Source of the DNA: DASYAE01 sp036501535
GTDB lineage: Bacteria; Actinomycetota; Actinomycetes; Streptomycetales; Catenulisporaceae
Reading direction: 5' to 3'
Assembly: GCA_036501535.1 (NCBI GenBank)
Contig: DASYAE010000165.1
Span: 1-50,881 of the forward strand
DNA: 50,881 nucleotides
Of the stretch, positions 26,901 to 35,354 are shown one piece after another. A program made the translations under genes and the position numbers. The notes below the pieces were generated by a model. That model searched no databases. It was not told where the DNA came from and saw only the letters and a program-made list of their open reading frames with translations. Numbering within the stretch: the stretch's first letter is position 1; every line of letters starts with the position of its first letter.

Positions 26901-27150
26901 CGACGGCAAACCGCGCGAGGCGGCGGACCTGGCCCGCGAGGCGGTCGAGGCCGCGTCCCGGACCGACTCGCCGGTGGTTCAGGCGGTGGCCGCGCTGGAC
27001 CGCGCCGAGGTGCTGGCCCGGCTCGGGCGGCGCGGGCAGGCCGCCGAGTCGGCCGGGGCCGCGCTGCGCCGGTTCGGCGACAAAGGCCACCTGCCCGGGG
27101 CGCGCCGGGCCGGACGCTTCCTGGCACGGCTCGAGGAGGGCTCCCCGTGA
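23929..27150 (+). CDS. Zinc-ribbon / class III nucleotidyl cyclase / AAA ATPase / TPR signalling protein
   Basis: A 1073-residue multidomain protein. Residues about 9-31 are a zinc ribbon (CTSCGEQMPPGARFCPNCG). A class III cyclase domain follows (LVTVLFCDLVGSTALSEAL, EKFIGDAVMAVFG, RIGVNTGPAV), able to make cAMP or cGMP if active. Then comes a STAND-type ATPase with GEPGIGKTRLV (Lys271) and VVIALDDCQWVSDPLLDLL, and a long helical TPR-like half. GTG 23929 is chosen for the GAGG 7 bases upstream; GTG 23917 is an alternative. Its stop overlaps the subtilase start. It probably links ligand or nucleotide sensing to the RiPP operon. Confidence 0.87.
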   Translation: MRHSSKPPPVHCTSCGEQMPPGARFCPNCGTSSAPTAPAEERKLVTVLFCDLVGSTALSEALDPETLRSVTLRYFAAMQSEIEEFGGTVEKFIGDAVMAVFGVPVMHDDDAHRAVAAALGMLDALAGLNAQLEPSLGVRLQVRIGVNTGPAVTGADIAARQALVSGETVNVAARLEQNAGEGEILIGPVTREAVGPAARAEAVGPLRLKGKQDPVIAHRLLGLGEDAPELTRRFDLPFVGREALLGELDAVLESTRGGARMATVQGEPGIGKTRLVRTWLDRASRPIAVGVGRCRPYGERGSLAPLADAMRQLLEEEAGAQAAERHGEAMAVLAGGLLRDGTPGSSIDATCGALICVLDSVTRDRVSEDRALAESTAKERTVVIALDDCQWVSDPLLDLLDRLVDAASGSAVLVLRLARLEFADRRAGRPGHTDQADVRRCTLTVPALSSGECETLADALVEVGAHLSGGRARLIEQSGGNPFHLEQLIAAIRETDQDDEIPHSLQALLGARLDALDPAERTALDLAAVLGREFAPPHVAALAEAESEGAAVHGAFAGLSRRHLIEAAGAPDLVAGRALPAHVALRFSSGLVHEATYQAMAKRTRADRHERAADVLLARDAADSTVAGHLERAYTYRAELGVRDDALETLRRRAAALLASAGAQALARSDLAWAGTLLERAVGLFAPGEPGWARATRQLGEVRVAAGRAEEGRALLRLVLDRTRLERTALDGSSESVEAAHTALALAVSEPDHAVEAAARAARRALPVFAAAGDDLGLARATVRMAQEQQLLGRHARAAQLLDRSLAHAARCDAEPEPELALALGAVGVSLWRGPTPVAVAAGRCRELLARYGGPRPGVRVTLACPLAVLLALGDDPGRGRALLAEARRTAGELGYAEGRIVLPVFAATVEALDGEPAAALTLLGQAESAARALGAHGMLGMIALEQARVLLDLGRGAEAAARADAAGAPERLLLSDAADLAGTRARLAAADGKPREAADLAREAVEAASRTDSPVVQAVAALDRAEVLARLGRRGQAAESAGAALRRFGDKGHLPGARRAGRFLARLEEGSP

Positions 27151-27998
27151 CGGCGACGACACAGGCCCGGGAACGGCCGGCGCTGACCTGGCGGCTGGTG
27201 GACCGCACGCCCGCCGAACTGCCCGTGGTCGCCGACGGCGAGCGCATCGGCCCCGAATGGGCCTGGGGCGGCGCGACCGGCCGCTCGGTGCGCGTCTGCA
27301 TCGTGGACTCCGGCGTGGAGCGCGACCATCCGCTCGTCGGGCCGGTGGACGGGTCCTGGGCCGTGGTCAAGACGGCGGTGGGCGGCCTGGAGATCGTGGA
27401 GACCGAGGCCGGCGACGCCTGCGGCCACGGCACCGCCTGCGCGGGCATCGTGCGCCGCACCGCCCCGGACTGCGGGCTGCACAGCGTCAGGGTCCTGGGA
27501 GAGCACGCCTCCGGCACCGGCGAGATGCTGCTGGCCGGGCTGCGCTGGGCGGTGCGCCAGGGCTTCGAGGTGATCAACATGAGCCTGTCGACCACCCGGG
27601 TGCGCTTCGTCGAGGAGCTGCGCGCGCTGACCGACGAGGCCTACTTCCGCGGCAGCGTGATCGTCGCCTCGGCGCACAACACGCCGGTGGAGAGCTTCCC
27701 GTGGCGGTTCGCCTCGGTCATCTCGGTCGGCAGCCACCACGAGGAGGCGGACCCGGAGATGTACCTGTACAACCCGCTCCCACCGGTCGAGTTCTTCGCC
27801 CCGGGGCAGAACGTGCAGGTCGCCTGGCTCGGCGGGCGCACCATCCGCAGCACCGGCAACAGCTTCGCGACCCCGCTCATCGCCGGGCTGTGCGCGCGCA
27901 TCCTGTCCAAGCACCCGAGGATGACGCCGTTCCAGCTCAAGAACGCCCTGTACCTTTCAGCCGCCAACGTGCGCGCCGGGACCGGAGGTGCCCAATGA
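27147..27998 (+). CDS. Subtilisin-like (S8) serine peptidase without signal peptide
   Basis: A 283-residue subtilase core with the full triad: Asp54 (IVDSGVERDHP), His94 (GHGTACAG) and Ser239 (STGNSFATPLIAG). There is no signal peptide or propeptide, so it acts inside the cell. Both ends overlap neighbours (GTGA with the cyclase gene, ATGA with the GAF gene). Cytoplasmic subtilases in RiPP clusters often remove leader peptides. No other peptidase is encoded in the lanthipeptide region, so it could mature the lanthipeptides as well as the aroma-sacti product. Confidence 0.9.
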   Translation: MTATTQARERPALTWRLVDRTPAELPVVADGERIGPEWAWGGATGRSVRVCIVDSGVERDHPLVGPVDGSWAVVKTAVGGLEIVETEAGDACGHGTACAGIVRRTAPDCGLHSVRVLGEHASGTGEMLLAGLRWAVRQGFEVINMSLSTTRVRFVEELRALTDEAYFRGSVIVASAHNTPVESFPWRFASVISVGSHHEEADPEMYLYNPLPPVEFFAPGQNVQVAWLGGRTIRSTGNSFATPLIAGLCARILSKHPRMTPFQLKNALYLSAANVRAGTGGAQ

Positions 27999-28588
27999 CC
28001 GAGAACAGCGTCCAGTCCGCGCCAGCGCCCGAGGGCGGCGACCAGCTGTCGGACGAGCTCCTGCAATCCGTGGTCGAGGTCGCCCGCGCCATCTTCGGCG
28101 CCCAGGCCAGCTCGGTGTTCCTGCTCGACGAGGAGGCCGGCGAGCTGGTCTTCCAGGCGGTCGCCGGGCGCGGCGAGGGCTTCCTGGTCGGCCGCCGCTT
28201 CCCGGCCTCGGGCGGCATCGCCGGCTGGGTGGTGGCCTCCGGGGAGGCGATGGTGGTAGACGACCTGGCCGACAACCCCGCCTTCGACCGCGGGCTGGCC
28301 GAGTCCACCCAGTACGTGCCCGACTCGCTGATGGCCGCGCCGCTGGTGCACGGCGAGCGGATGCTCGGCGTGCTGGAGGTCCTCGACCCGGCCGTGCAGT
28401 CCCGCTCCAGCCTCAACGAGCTCGACCTGCTGGCGCTGTTCGCCAAGCAGGCCGCGGCCGCCCTGCGCGTGGTGGCGGACCGCAGGCGGCTCGCTGCGGC
28501 GCGCGGCGGCCTGGACCCGGACGGCAGGCAGACCGCGCTGTACCTCGTCGAGAGCCTGCAACGGCTGTTGGAAACCGCCCCCGCGTGA
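27995..28588 (+). CDS. GAF-domain protein
   Basis: A 197-residue protein dominated by one GAF domain (residues about 20-165: SVFLLDEEAGELVFQAVAG, GIAGWVVASGEAMVVDDL, MAAPLVHGERMLGVLEVLD). GAF domains bind small ligands, often cyclic nucleotides. It is the last gene of the operon and overlaps the subtilase stop. With a cyclase two genes upstream, sensing of the cyclase product is an attractive but unproven idea. There is no effector domain beyond a short helical tail. Confidence 0.85.
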   Translation: MTENSVQSAPAPEGGDQLSDELLQSVVEVARAIFGAQASSVFLLDEEAGELVFQAVAGRGEGFLVGRRFPASGGIAGWVVASGEAMVVDDLADNPAFDRGLAESTQYVPDSLMAAPLVHGERMLGVLEVLDPAVQSRSSLNELDLLALFAKQAAAALRVVADRRRLAAARGGLDPDGRQTALYLVESLQRLLETAPA

Positions 28589-28627
28589 CCACCGCCGCGC
28601 GGCCCGCCGCCGTCATCCCATCTATCA

Positions 28628-31600
28628 TTACATTGATACTTCGCGGCGCCCCTGCTCCCGGGCCAGCAGGCCGGCCAGCGCCACCCGGGACGGCACGCCG
28701 AGTTTGCGGTACGCGTTCGCCAGGTGCGCCTCCACGGTGCGCTCGCTCAAGCGCAGCCGGGAGGCGATCTGCCGGTTGGTGCTGCCCGCGCCGACCATCA
28801 CCGCGACCTCCCGCTCGCGGTCGGTCAGCGCCGCGAGTGCCGTGGCCCCCGCGGCACGGCCCGGGACGCGTCCCGGGGAAGCACCCGGGACGCCGCCCAG
28901 GGCGAACTGGTCGCGGACTCGCTCCAACTCCTGCCGCACCCACAGCGCGCCGCACGCGTCGGCTTGCGCGATGGAGCGCGCCAGCGCCGCCGACGCCTCC
29001 TCGGCCCGGCCGAGCCGGAACAGCGAGCGCGCGGCGAACACCGCCGTCCTGGCCTCCTCGACCGCCTTGCCGACCTGGGCGAACCCGCGGTCCGCGGCGG
29101 CGAACGCGGCCAGCGCCGCCTCGTGGTTGCCGTGCAGGGCCTCGATCAGGCCGACGGTGCGGGAGGCGTGCGCGCTCTGCCCGGGCAGGTCGAGCGTCTG
29201 CGCGAAGGAGGCCGCGTGCCGCGCGAACTCCTCGGCCCGCTTCAGCTCGTCGAGCTTGATCAGCGCGCCGACGAGGATCTCCGCGTACTGCGCCAGCAGC
29301 GGCGCGCCCAGCCGCCGCAGGTCCTCGCCGCCGCCGCGCAGGACCAGCTCCACGCACTTGTGCGGGTCGCCGTTGGTCAGCTCGGCGTGGCCGCGCAGCA
29401 TCAGGGCGTTGCGGGCCCACCAGCTGTTGACCGCGCTTCCGGTGAACAGCTCGGTGGCCCGGCGGGTCGCCTCCAGCGCCGCGTGCCCCTCGCCCAGCGG
29501 CGAGACCCAGACCTGGATCGGGGCCTTGATCGCCAGCACGATGCCCAGCAGGTGGTCGCTGCCCACCAGGTGCGCGGCGTCCTCGGCCTGCTGCGCGAAG
29601 TCCAGCGCCGCCGCCATCCGCCCGGTGAACATGCTCACCAGCGACTGGCCGAGCAGGACGTGCGGCAGGCCGTGGCTCTGCCCGGTGCGGCGGATGATCG
29701 CGTGGCCGCGGGCCAGGTGCCGCTCGGCGTCGGCGAAGCGCTCCAGCAGCATCTCGGCCCAGCCCAGCATGCACAGCGCCTCGCGCTCCCCGGACAGCGC
29801 GCTGTCGGGCAGGCCGTCCACGAGCCGGCTCGCGGCGTCCGCGGCCTGCCGGGCCACCGCCGTGTGCCCGACGCAGACCTCGCCGAAGGCGCTGAACGCC
29901 AGCGCGGTGGCCTCGCCGAGCCGGTCCCCGGCCCCGTGCGCGGCGGCCCGCGCCCAGGTGATGTCGGCGCGGGCCGCCGCGTAGTCGTTGGCCAGCAGGG
30001 CGGTCAGCCCCAGCTCCAGGCACAGCCCGACCCGCTCCGGCGAGGAGGTCTCGCCGAGCCTGGCCACCTCGGCGCGCAGCAGTGCGATCGCCTCCGGGTA
30101 GCGGCCGAGGCGCTGCTCGGCGTGTGCGCACAGCACCACGGCGGCCGACCGGTCGGCGGCGGCGTCGGCGGCCCAACTGTCCAGCAGTTCGTGCAGCAGG
30201 TCGCGGCTCGCCGCGAAGCGTCCGCCGAGCACCAGCGCCCGCGCCAGCCGGTAGCCGAGATCGAAGCGCTGCTGTGCGAGCTCCTCGGCGCGCGGCAGCA
30301 GCCGCAAGGCCACCTGGAACCAGTGCGCGGCGGTCAGCGGCGACGTGCTCATCGACTCCTGGCCGGCCTGGCACAGCACCCCGACGTGGTCGGGCGAGTA
30401 GGTGCTGACGCAGTGCTCGATGTGCCGGCTGCGCTCCACCGCGGACGAGCCGTGCAGGGTGAGCAGCGCCAGGGCCCTGCGATGCACGCCGACCCGCCGG
30501 GCCGGGCCGACGTTGTCGTACACGGCGCGGCGCACCAGCGGGTGCCGGAAGACCAGCATCGGCCCGTGCGAGCCGGGGCGGATCAGGTCGCGGCCGATCA
30601 GCTCGCCGAGGGCCCGCTCGAGCTGCTCCTCCGTCAGGTCGGAGAGCAGCGCGGCCAGGATCTCCGCGGAGAACGGGTCGCCGAGCACGGCCGCCGCCCC
30701 GGCCGCCGACAGCGCCTCCGGCGAGAGGGTGGCGATCTCGCCGAGGATCAGCGCCTCCAGGCGGCTCGAGCGCTCGGCGGCGGTCCACTCCGCGGCGTCG
30801 GAGCCGGCGCCGGAGCCGTTCCCGGCCCCCGGCCCGTGCCCGTCGCTGCGGTCGAGCGCCAGCAGGTAGAGCGGATTGCCCTGGCTCTTCGCGTACAGGT
30901 CGGCGGCGCGGCGGCTGCCCGGCCGGTCGCCGAGCAGCCGGGCCGAGTCCGCGCGCGAGAGCGGCCCGACCTCGATCCGGGTCACCGCGCCGTGGTCGGC
31001 GTTGCGCGCCAGCGCGTACCGCAGCTGCGCCGGGGCCTGCCGGTCCCGGTACGCGACCACCACGAGCACCGGCTCCGGGATCGGCCGACGGCTGAGGTAG
31101 GCGATGAAGTCGATCGAACCGGGGTCGGCCCAGTGCACGTCGTCGAGCACGACGACCAGCGGCTCGCCCGCCATCGCGACCAGCAGTTCCCGCAGCGCCT
31201 GGAAGAGCTTGAAGCGGTCGACGTCCTGCGCGGCCTCCGCGGACGCGGCGGGCGGCGGGTCGGCGTCCGCGCCGGCACCGCGCAGGCCCGGCAGCGCCGA
31301 GAGCAGCACCTCGGCCGTGGCCGGGGGCACCAGGGCCTCGAGCCGCACCCTCTCGCCGTATCCGTGCAGCGCGTCGAGCAGGATCTGGAAGGCGATCCGC
31401 TGCTCGAACTCGGCCGCCCGGCCGGAGAGCGCGGCGATCCCCTTGCGCGCGACCAGCTCGCGCAGCGCGCCGAGCAGGTGGGTCTTGCCGATCCCGGGCT
31501 CGCCGACGATCTGGAGGAAGCCGCCGGTCCCGCCGACGAGGTCCTCGAGCGCGGCGGAGACGGCGCGCAGCTCGGCGTCGCGTCCGACGACGCGCGGGGT

Positions 31601-31630
31601 GCCGGGTATGTATTCGCGAGGATCGGACAC
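28628..31630 (-). CDS. LAL-type LuxR regulator (ATPase plus HTH)
   Basis: A 1000-residue regulator. The N-terminus holds a STAND ATPase with GEPGIGKTHLL near residue 43 and VVLDDVHWADPGSIDFI. A long TPR-like helical region follows, then a C-terminal LuxR HTH (LTDREREVAVMVGAGSTNRQ, then LRLSERTVEAHLANAYRKLG). GTG 31630 is supported by AAGGAG 10 bases upstream. It faces the six-gene operon tail to tail with about 40 bases between, so it is a candidate regulator of it. The ligand is unknown. Confidence 0.92.
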   Translation of the reverse strand: MSDPREYIPGTPRVVGRDAELRAVSAALEDLVGGTGGFLQIVGEPGIGKTHLLGALRELVARKGIAALSGRAAEFEQRIAFQILLDALHGYGERVRLEALVPPATAEVLLSALPGLRGAGADADPPPAASAEAAQDVDRFKLFQALRELLVAMAGEPLVVVLDDVHWADPGSIDFIAYLSRRPIPEPVLVVVAYRDRQAPAQLRYALARNADHGAVTRIEVGPLSRADSARLLGDRPGSRRAADLYAKSQGNPLYLLALDRSDGHGPGAGNGSGAGSDAAEWTAAERSSRLEALILGEIATLSPEALSAAGAAAVLGDPFSAEILAALLSDLTEEQLERALGELIGRDLIRPGSHGPMLVFRHPLVRRAVYDNVGPARRVGVHRRALALLTLHGSSAVERSRHIEHCVSTYSPDHVGVLCQAGQESMSTSPLTAAHWFQVALRLLPRAEELAQQRFDLGYRLARALVLGGRFAASRDLLHELLDSWAADAAADRSAAVVLCAHAEQRLGRYPEAIALLRAEVARLGETSSPERVGLCLELGLTALLANDYAAARADITWARAAAHGAGDRLGEATALAFSAFGEVCVGHTAVARQAADAASRLVDGLPDSALSGEREALCMLGWAEMLLERFADAERHLARGHAIIRRTGQSHGLPHVLLGQSLVSMFTGRMAAALDFAQQAEDAAHLVGSDHLLGIVLAIKAPIQVWVSPLGEGHAALEATRRATELFTGSAVNSWWARNALMLRGHAELTNGDPHKCVELVLRGGGEDLRRLGAPLLAQYAEILVGALIKLDELKRAEEFARHAASFAQTLDLPGQSAHASRTVGLIEALHGNHEAALAAFAAADRGFAQVGKAVEEARTAVFAARSLFRLGRAEEASAALARSIAQADACGALWVRQELERVRDQFALGGVPGASPGRVPGRAAGATALAALTDREREVAVMVGAGSTNRQIASRLRLSERTVEAHLANAYRKLGVPSRVALAGLLAREQGRREVSM

Positions 31631-31834
31631 GGCTGGCCACTCCTTGCGTTATCGAGCTCCCGTGGTGGGCGCGCACGGGGATCTAGGACGAGAGTAGCGC
31701 GCTTATCTCAGAGGGCGTACAGCTCGAGACGGGGGCTTCGGCGGCGCGGCCCGAAGCACGGCCCGAAGTGCCGTCGTGTCATACGCAAGCAGCAGTGTCA
31801 GGCGGCGTCAGAGGGAAGGCACGCCTCCGATGTA

Positions 31835-32476
31835 TCAAGGCGGCCGAGGAGGCCAGGCGCCGTTGGTCGCCGCGCCGAGTGCGCTGTCATAGTCCACCGG
31901 TAGGATGAGTCGCAGGTCGGTCCAGGTTCCGCTCGGCGAGCGCCACAGCGCGAGGGAAGCGTTGTCGTTGGAGGTGGCCAGGACACCGCCGGGTAACCGG
32001 GTGATCATCTGGACGCCCTGTGCGGCCGGGTCGTTCACAGCCGAGGAGATCAGCGAGCCCTGGTATGCGGCGGTCTCATAGGAGAAGACGCTCATCGAGC
32101 CATCCCACCGGCCCACCGCGAAGTGCTGCCCATCGAGCCATGCCGTCTCCTGCGCGATCGCGAAGGTGGTAGCGCGCTGGGTGATGGGTAGCGACGGTGA
32201 AGTCGTCGGCAGGAGCGCCTGGCGAGACCGGACCACCGGCGGAACCGGCGGGGCTGGCGCCGGACCAGTACGCGCGCTGATCGCGCCTGTCGAGTCGACG
32301 CGGGCTGACCAGCCAGCCGTGGGGGTGGCCGTTTCGGCCGCGGCCCGGGTGCCTTCGCGCGGCTCCGTGCCCATGGCCAGGATGGTTGAGCCGCCGAGCA
32401 GGACCGACCGGCGCGCGAGACCGGCGCCGGTGTTCTGGGGATCGGGAGGCTCGAGTTGCGGTGAGGTGGATGGCAT
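31835..32476 (-). pseudogene. Truncated Tat-exported beta-propeller-like protein
   Basis: A 213-residue frame from ATG 32476 (AGAGGT 6 bases upstream). It opens with a Tat-like signal, ARRSVLLGGSTILAMG, then a Pro/Ala linker, then repeats such as TAWLDGQHFAVGRWDGSMSV and ITRLPGGVLATSNDNASLAL that look like beta-propeller blades. It stops after about two blades in a proline-rich tail (GAWPPRPP), where a full protein would need several more. I read it as the 5' part of a longer exported gene. Upstream ORF extension to 32797 lacks coding character. Confidence 0.5.
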
Positions 32477-32922
32477 GGCGTACCTCTTGGCGGCGGACGG
32501 TCGGCTCGGCTCGTTCGCGCTCGCCGACAACCAAAGGTCACGTGAAGATGATGGCTCGTAACAGTGCGCAGTGTGACAGAGTGTCCGGTCGTTGCGGTCG
32601 TACAACACGCGGCTTCTCGGACGAGCACGGTGAAGCCTTCGCACACTGGGCTGGGTACGTCGGCAGCGAGTCGCATGAGCAGATAGAACGGTTCGCCGAG
32701 CACCACCGAGGCGAGTGGGTGTCGTTCGAGGCGTACATCCGGGACTACCTGGAAGAGACCGAGTCGTGTCGTCCCGGTCGAGGTGGAGGTTGCGCATCCC
32801 AGGACTGTCCAGGACAGTGCACGGCCGCTAGGCTGCGAATCCGATCCAAGTAAGTGCTCGAGCTTGTGGTCCGTTCGGAGTGAGCAGGCATGAGTCCGGA
32901 TCCGCGCGAGCAGCCGCACCAG
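32477..32922. other. Intergenic region, no gene seen
   Basis: About 445 bases between the truncated propeller gene and the NB-ARC fragment. ORFs on both strands are short, Arg/Ser-rich and look non-coding. Nothing else stands out. Confidence 0.5.
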
Positions 32923-33273
32923 CCTGACAGGGTGCCGCTCCGATGGGAGACAGTGGCCGAACGCTGCGGGCGCCTGCCCCTGGCGCTGCTGATCGCCGGA
33001 GCGCTGCTGCGCAGCGGCGGGAAGGCCTGGAGCCTGCAACGGCTGACCGACCGTCTCGCCCCGGACAAACCCGGGCGCGAACTGGCCGGGTACACAGACG
33101 AGACCCGCAGCCTGGCCGCGGTTTTCGGCCTGTCCTACCGGAATCTGGCCGACGACGAGAAGCTGCTCTTCCGCCGTCTCAGCCTCCTGCCCGGATCCGG
33201 GCTCGACGTTCATGCCGCGTCCGCACTGCTGGAGGCCGATCTGGACGAGGCGGACCGGCTTCTTGAGCGCCGA
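32923..33273 (+). pseudogene. NB-ARC fragment of an AfsR-type regulator
   Basis: An internal piece of an NB-ARC ATPase, about 115 codons: VAERCGRLPLALLIAGALL (the GLPLA motif), then SYRNLADDEKLLFRRLSLLP and HAASALLEADLDEADRLLE. The P-loop and DNA-binding parts upstream and the TPR part downstream are absent, and the frame loses homology after LLERR. An ATG at 32890 opens the frame, but the first 17 residues look unrelated. It compares directly with the intact SARP gene at 15150. A remnant of gene loss. Confidence 0.65.
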
Positions 33274-33408
33274 ACGCCCTGCAGTTGCATTGCGAGCCGT
33301 GATCGCAGTGCGCCGGGGACTTTATCGACACAGTCCCGCCGGCGGGAGCATCACCGGGCCAGTCGAAGACGGCTGTTTCCTCCGGCTGGCCCGGTTCCGC
33401 TCCGGCTG

Positions 33409-33811
33409 TTATTGCCGCCTTGGCTCCATGAGCCGGGTGGGCGCGGTGGGGTCGGGAGCGACGTTTGCGCGCTGTTCGGGAATCATGTACGGGTCGGCTG
33501 CGCCCTCTGTTGGTACCGGGGGCGCGAAGGTCCGCGGTGGTACCTGCCCGTAGATCCGGGCGGAGCGATCTTCGTGGGGGACCGGCCGGCTGCGTGTGCG
33601 CAACATCGTGTCTTGCCGCGCTTCGCTCCTGCTGTGCCGTCGTGCATCTGCGACCGCGCGCCGTGATGGCGAGCAGGGCGGCGGCACCGGCCAGTATGAC
33701 GATGATGCCGACGATGTGGATGTTGATCCCGACGAGGGTGAAGTGCACCGCGTAGGTCAGTACCGCGCCGACCACGATCGTGAACAGGGTGCCGATGAGC
33801 CCCTGCCTCAT
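33409..33811 (-). pseudogene. Small DUF6458-like membrane protein, frameshifted
   Basis: ATG 33811 starts a protein with two membrane segments (IGTLFTIVVGAVLTYAVHF and VGIIVILAGAAALLAI, residues about 5-52) that resembles DUF6458-type small membrane proteins. After residue 52 this frame becomes Arg-rich and loses sense. The next frame carries a plausible tail (PVPHEDRSARIYGQVPPRTF, then PYMIPEQRANVAPD, ending at 33409). A single-base indel near 33660-33670 would join them into about 130 residues. It follows the 55-residue gene by 33 bases, so it lies in the transcription unit driven by motif A. Confidence 0.55.
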
Positions 33812-33844
33812 CGACCGGCGCCCTTTCCCGCGGTCGACCGGGTG

Positions 33845-34012
33845 TTACGCCCGGTGCCCAGGCTTGCGTATCCTGCCGAGCAACCGGGTCGCGGCCCGGC
33901 GAAGTGCGGCAGCCGGTTCGGAGTGCGGCATGGGGCGCGTCGTGGAGTCGGGAGTGCTCTGCGGAGCGCTGGGCGGGTCTTCGGTGGACTGGGGGAGGGG
34001 CTGGTTCGGCAT
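33845..34012 (-). CDS. Small Pro/Ser-rich protein under conserved leader A
   Basis: A 55-residue reading frame (MPNQPLPQSTEDPPSAPQ at the start, ALRRAATRLLGRIRKPG near the end) with no known domain. It would be ignored for length, but its ATG at 34012 is exactly 16 bases after the conserved leader hairpin shared by five genes here, which supports it as real. Its N-terminus resembles the first codons of the gene after leader B (MPYQ versus MPNQ). It is followed by the two-TM gene at 33811. Confidence 0.5.
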   Translation of the reverse strand: MPNQPLPQSTEDPPSAPQSTPDSTTRPMPHSEPAAALRRAATRLLGRIRKPGHRA

Positions 34013-34122
34013 CTTCAGACGCCTGTCTCCGGACCGCGAGAGGATCCGGGTTCTTGCCTCGCCCGCAACGGCGCCGTCGTGATTGTCGGCGTGCGAAGTG
34101 CTGCAGGTGGTTTCAGTGTACC
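34013..34122 (-). promoter_or_regulatory. Conserved promoter box and leader hairpin, copy A
   Basis: On the minus strand the box 34122-34091 reads GGTACACTG, five spacer bases, then ACCTGCAGCACTTCGCAC. A 78-base leader follows. Its last hairpin pairs TCCGG-type arms at 34049-34045 and 34033-34029. Sixteen bases then lead to ATG 34012, including ACAGGCGTC, shared with copies B and C. It drives the 55-residue gene. Confidence 0.6.
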
Positions 34123-34662
34123 CCCGATTCGGGGCATCGGCTGACCGCGATCCGGCGGACGCCGTCGGTTTCCGGCGCCCATGGCCGGATCTCGGTCGCA
34201 GTACTCTGTTATGAACCGTCCTGCGGTCCCGGCCTTCCGGTCTACGCGCGTCGTCACAGCCCTCGATGATTTGAGGTGCGCATGACCCGTGCCGTCCGAT
34301 GCTTGCGCCGCCGGGGTTTTAGGGCCGGGCCGTGGGGCCGTTGCTTCGCCGCGCACGCTCTCGTGCCGCCGCAGGCCGGTCACGGACCGTACGAGCAGGC
34401 TCGTCAGTGCGGCTAGTGCGACCAGCATGACGAGCAAGCCGACAGTGCTCAGGCTCACACCGGAGATGGAGGAACTGACGGTGAAGTTGAGTATCGAGCC
34501 CGCCGTGAGAACGGCCAGCGCACCGGGAATGCGCCAGGGTTTGCCCGGGCGGGTGTTCGTGGCCGTTTTCGGTCTGGACGCGTCGGGCAGCTCGGTATCG
34601 GCTGGCGCGTACGGCAGGGCGGAGGAGCCGGTGACTCAGGGAGAAGAGTTCTGATAGGGCAT
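34015..34662 (-). pseudogene. Two-TM small membrane protein with early stop codon
   Basis: ATG 34662, set by its 16-base distance from leader hairpin B, gives only MPYQNSSP before TGA at 34636-34638. The same frame then continues convincingly: RIPGALAVLTAGSILNFTVS and STVGLLVMLVALAALTSLLV form two membrane segments arranged as in the protein at 33811. GTG 34458 is the first internal start but would lose the first segment. The frame runs to 34015, but its last 60 codons cross leader A and are probably not coding; a one-base shift would end the protein at 34254. It may be a nonsense mutation or a very short upstream ORF. Confidence 0.5.
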
Positions 34663-34774
34663 CATCGGACGCCTGTCTCCGGGTCGGGCAGGGACCCGGG
34701 CTCTTGGCTCTCCCGCAGTGACGCCGACGTTGTCGACCGGCGTGCGAAATGCCGCAGGTACTCACCAGTGTACG
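34663..34774 (-). promoter_or_regulatory. Conserved promoter box and leader hairpin, copy B
   Basis: The box at 34774-34742 (minus strand) reads CGTACACTG, six bases, ACCTGCGGCATTTCGCAC. The leader is 79 bases long. The hairpin CCGGGTC/GACCCGG (34699-34693 with 34685-34679) has a seven-base loop. ATG 34662 follows after exactly 16 bases that include ACAGGCGTC. Confidence 0.65.
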
Positions 34775-34940
34775 GCCGCCTCAGCGGCCGCGAACCGGTT
34801 CGGACCAGCGCGTCAGGGGCCTGCCGGGTGCGGGGTGGGGTGGGGCAGGCCAGCCTGGACGACGACAGCCTCGTCCGGCCCGGCGACGAAGCCGGCCAGT
34901 TAGGCATGGCATTGACATTAGGGTGCAATGATTGATGCGG

Positions 34941-35354
34941 TCAACTCGGTGGAGCCCGGTGCCCGTCGCCGCGTTCGACCGGCTTCGTCGCCGGGCCGGG
35001 CCCCGAGGTCTGATTCGCCGGCCGGTTCCGGGCCGGGCCGGCAACCACCGGCCGCGCCGTGCAGGCCAGCAGGTCGAGTTCCGCTTGCAGCGCTCGGGAC
35101 ACCCGGTCGCAGGCGACGACACTTCGGCGGGTGACCTCTACGGTCTCTTGCAACGTCGCGCAGGCGGCGGTGACTTGCGCGGGATCGCCGGCTCGGACCG
35201 CCGCAACCAGCATCCGGTACGCACCGTCGCAGTCATCACCCGCGGCCTTCACAGCGCCCTGCATCTGGTTGCGCTGGCGAAGCAGTTCCCGCCGCCATGC
35301 TCCGCGCACGAGTTCTTCCGCGCCGAGTATCGCCTCGTCGGCCGTGGGTTCCAT
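34941..35354 (-). CDS. Small helical (coiled-coil) protein, paralogue of 35798-36343
   Basis: A 137-residue protein from ATG 35354 (ATG 35393 is possible). The central 85 residues are heptad-rich helix (EELVRGAWRRELLRQRNQMQ, CATLQETVEVTRRSVVACDR, ALQAELDLLA). The same layout, including the A-x2-AEL-x-LLA ending, occurs in the gene at 35798-36343, so the two are paralogues. The C-terminus is disordered and Pro-rich. No function is known. About 440 bases upstream separate it from its paralogue and include one copy of the dispersed repeat. Confidence 0.6.
   Translation of the reverse strand: MEPTADEAILGAEELVRGAWRRELLRQRNQMQGAVKAAGDDCDGAYRMLVAAVRAGDPAQVTAACATLQETVEVTRRSVVACDRVSRALQAELDLLACTARPVVAGPARNRPANQTSGPGPATKPVERGDGHRAPPS

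Noticed and set aside
28724..31903. 1059-residue open frame antisense to the LAL regulator
   Set aside because: GC-driven shadow; the minus strand has Walker and HTH motifs, while this product is Arg/Gln/Val-rich without domains.
34015..34200. C-terminal extension of the two-TM protein to 34015
   Set aside because: The last 60 codons cross the conserved leader A and promoter box, so they are better read as non-coding.
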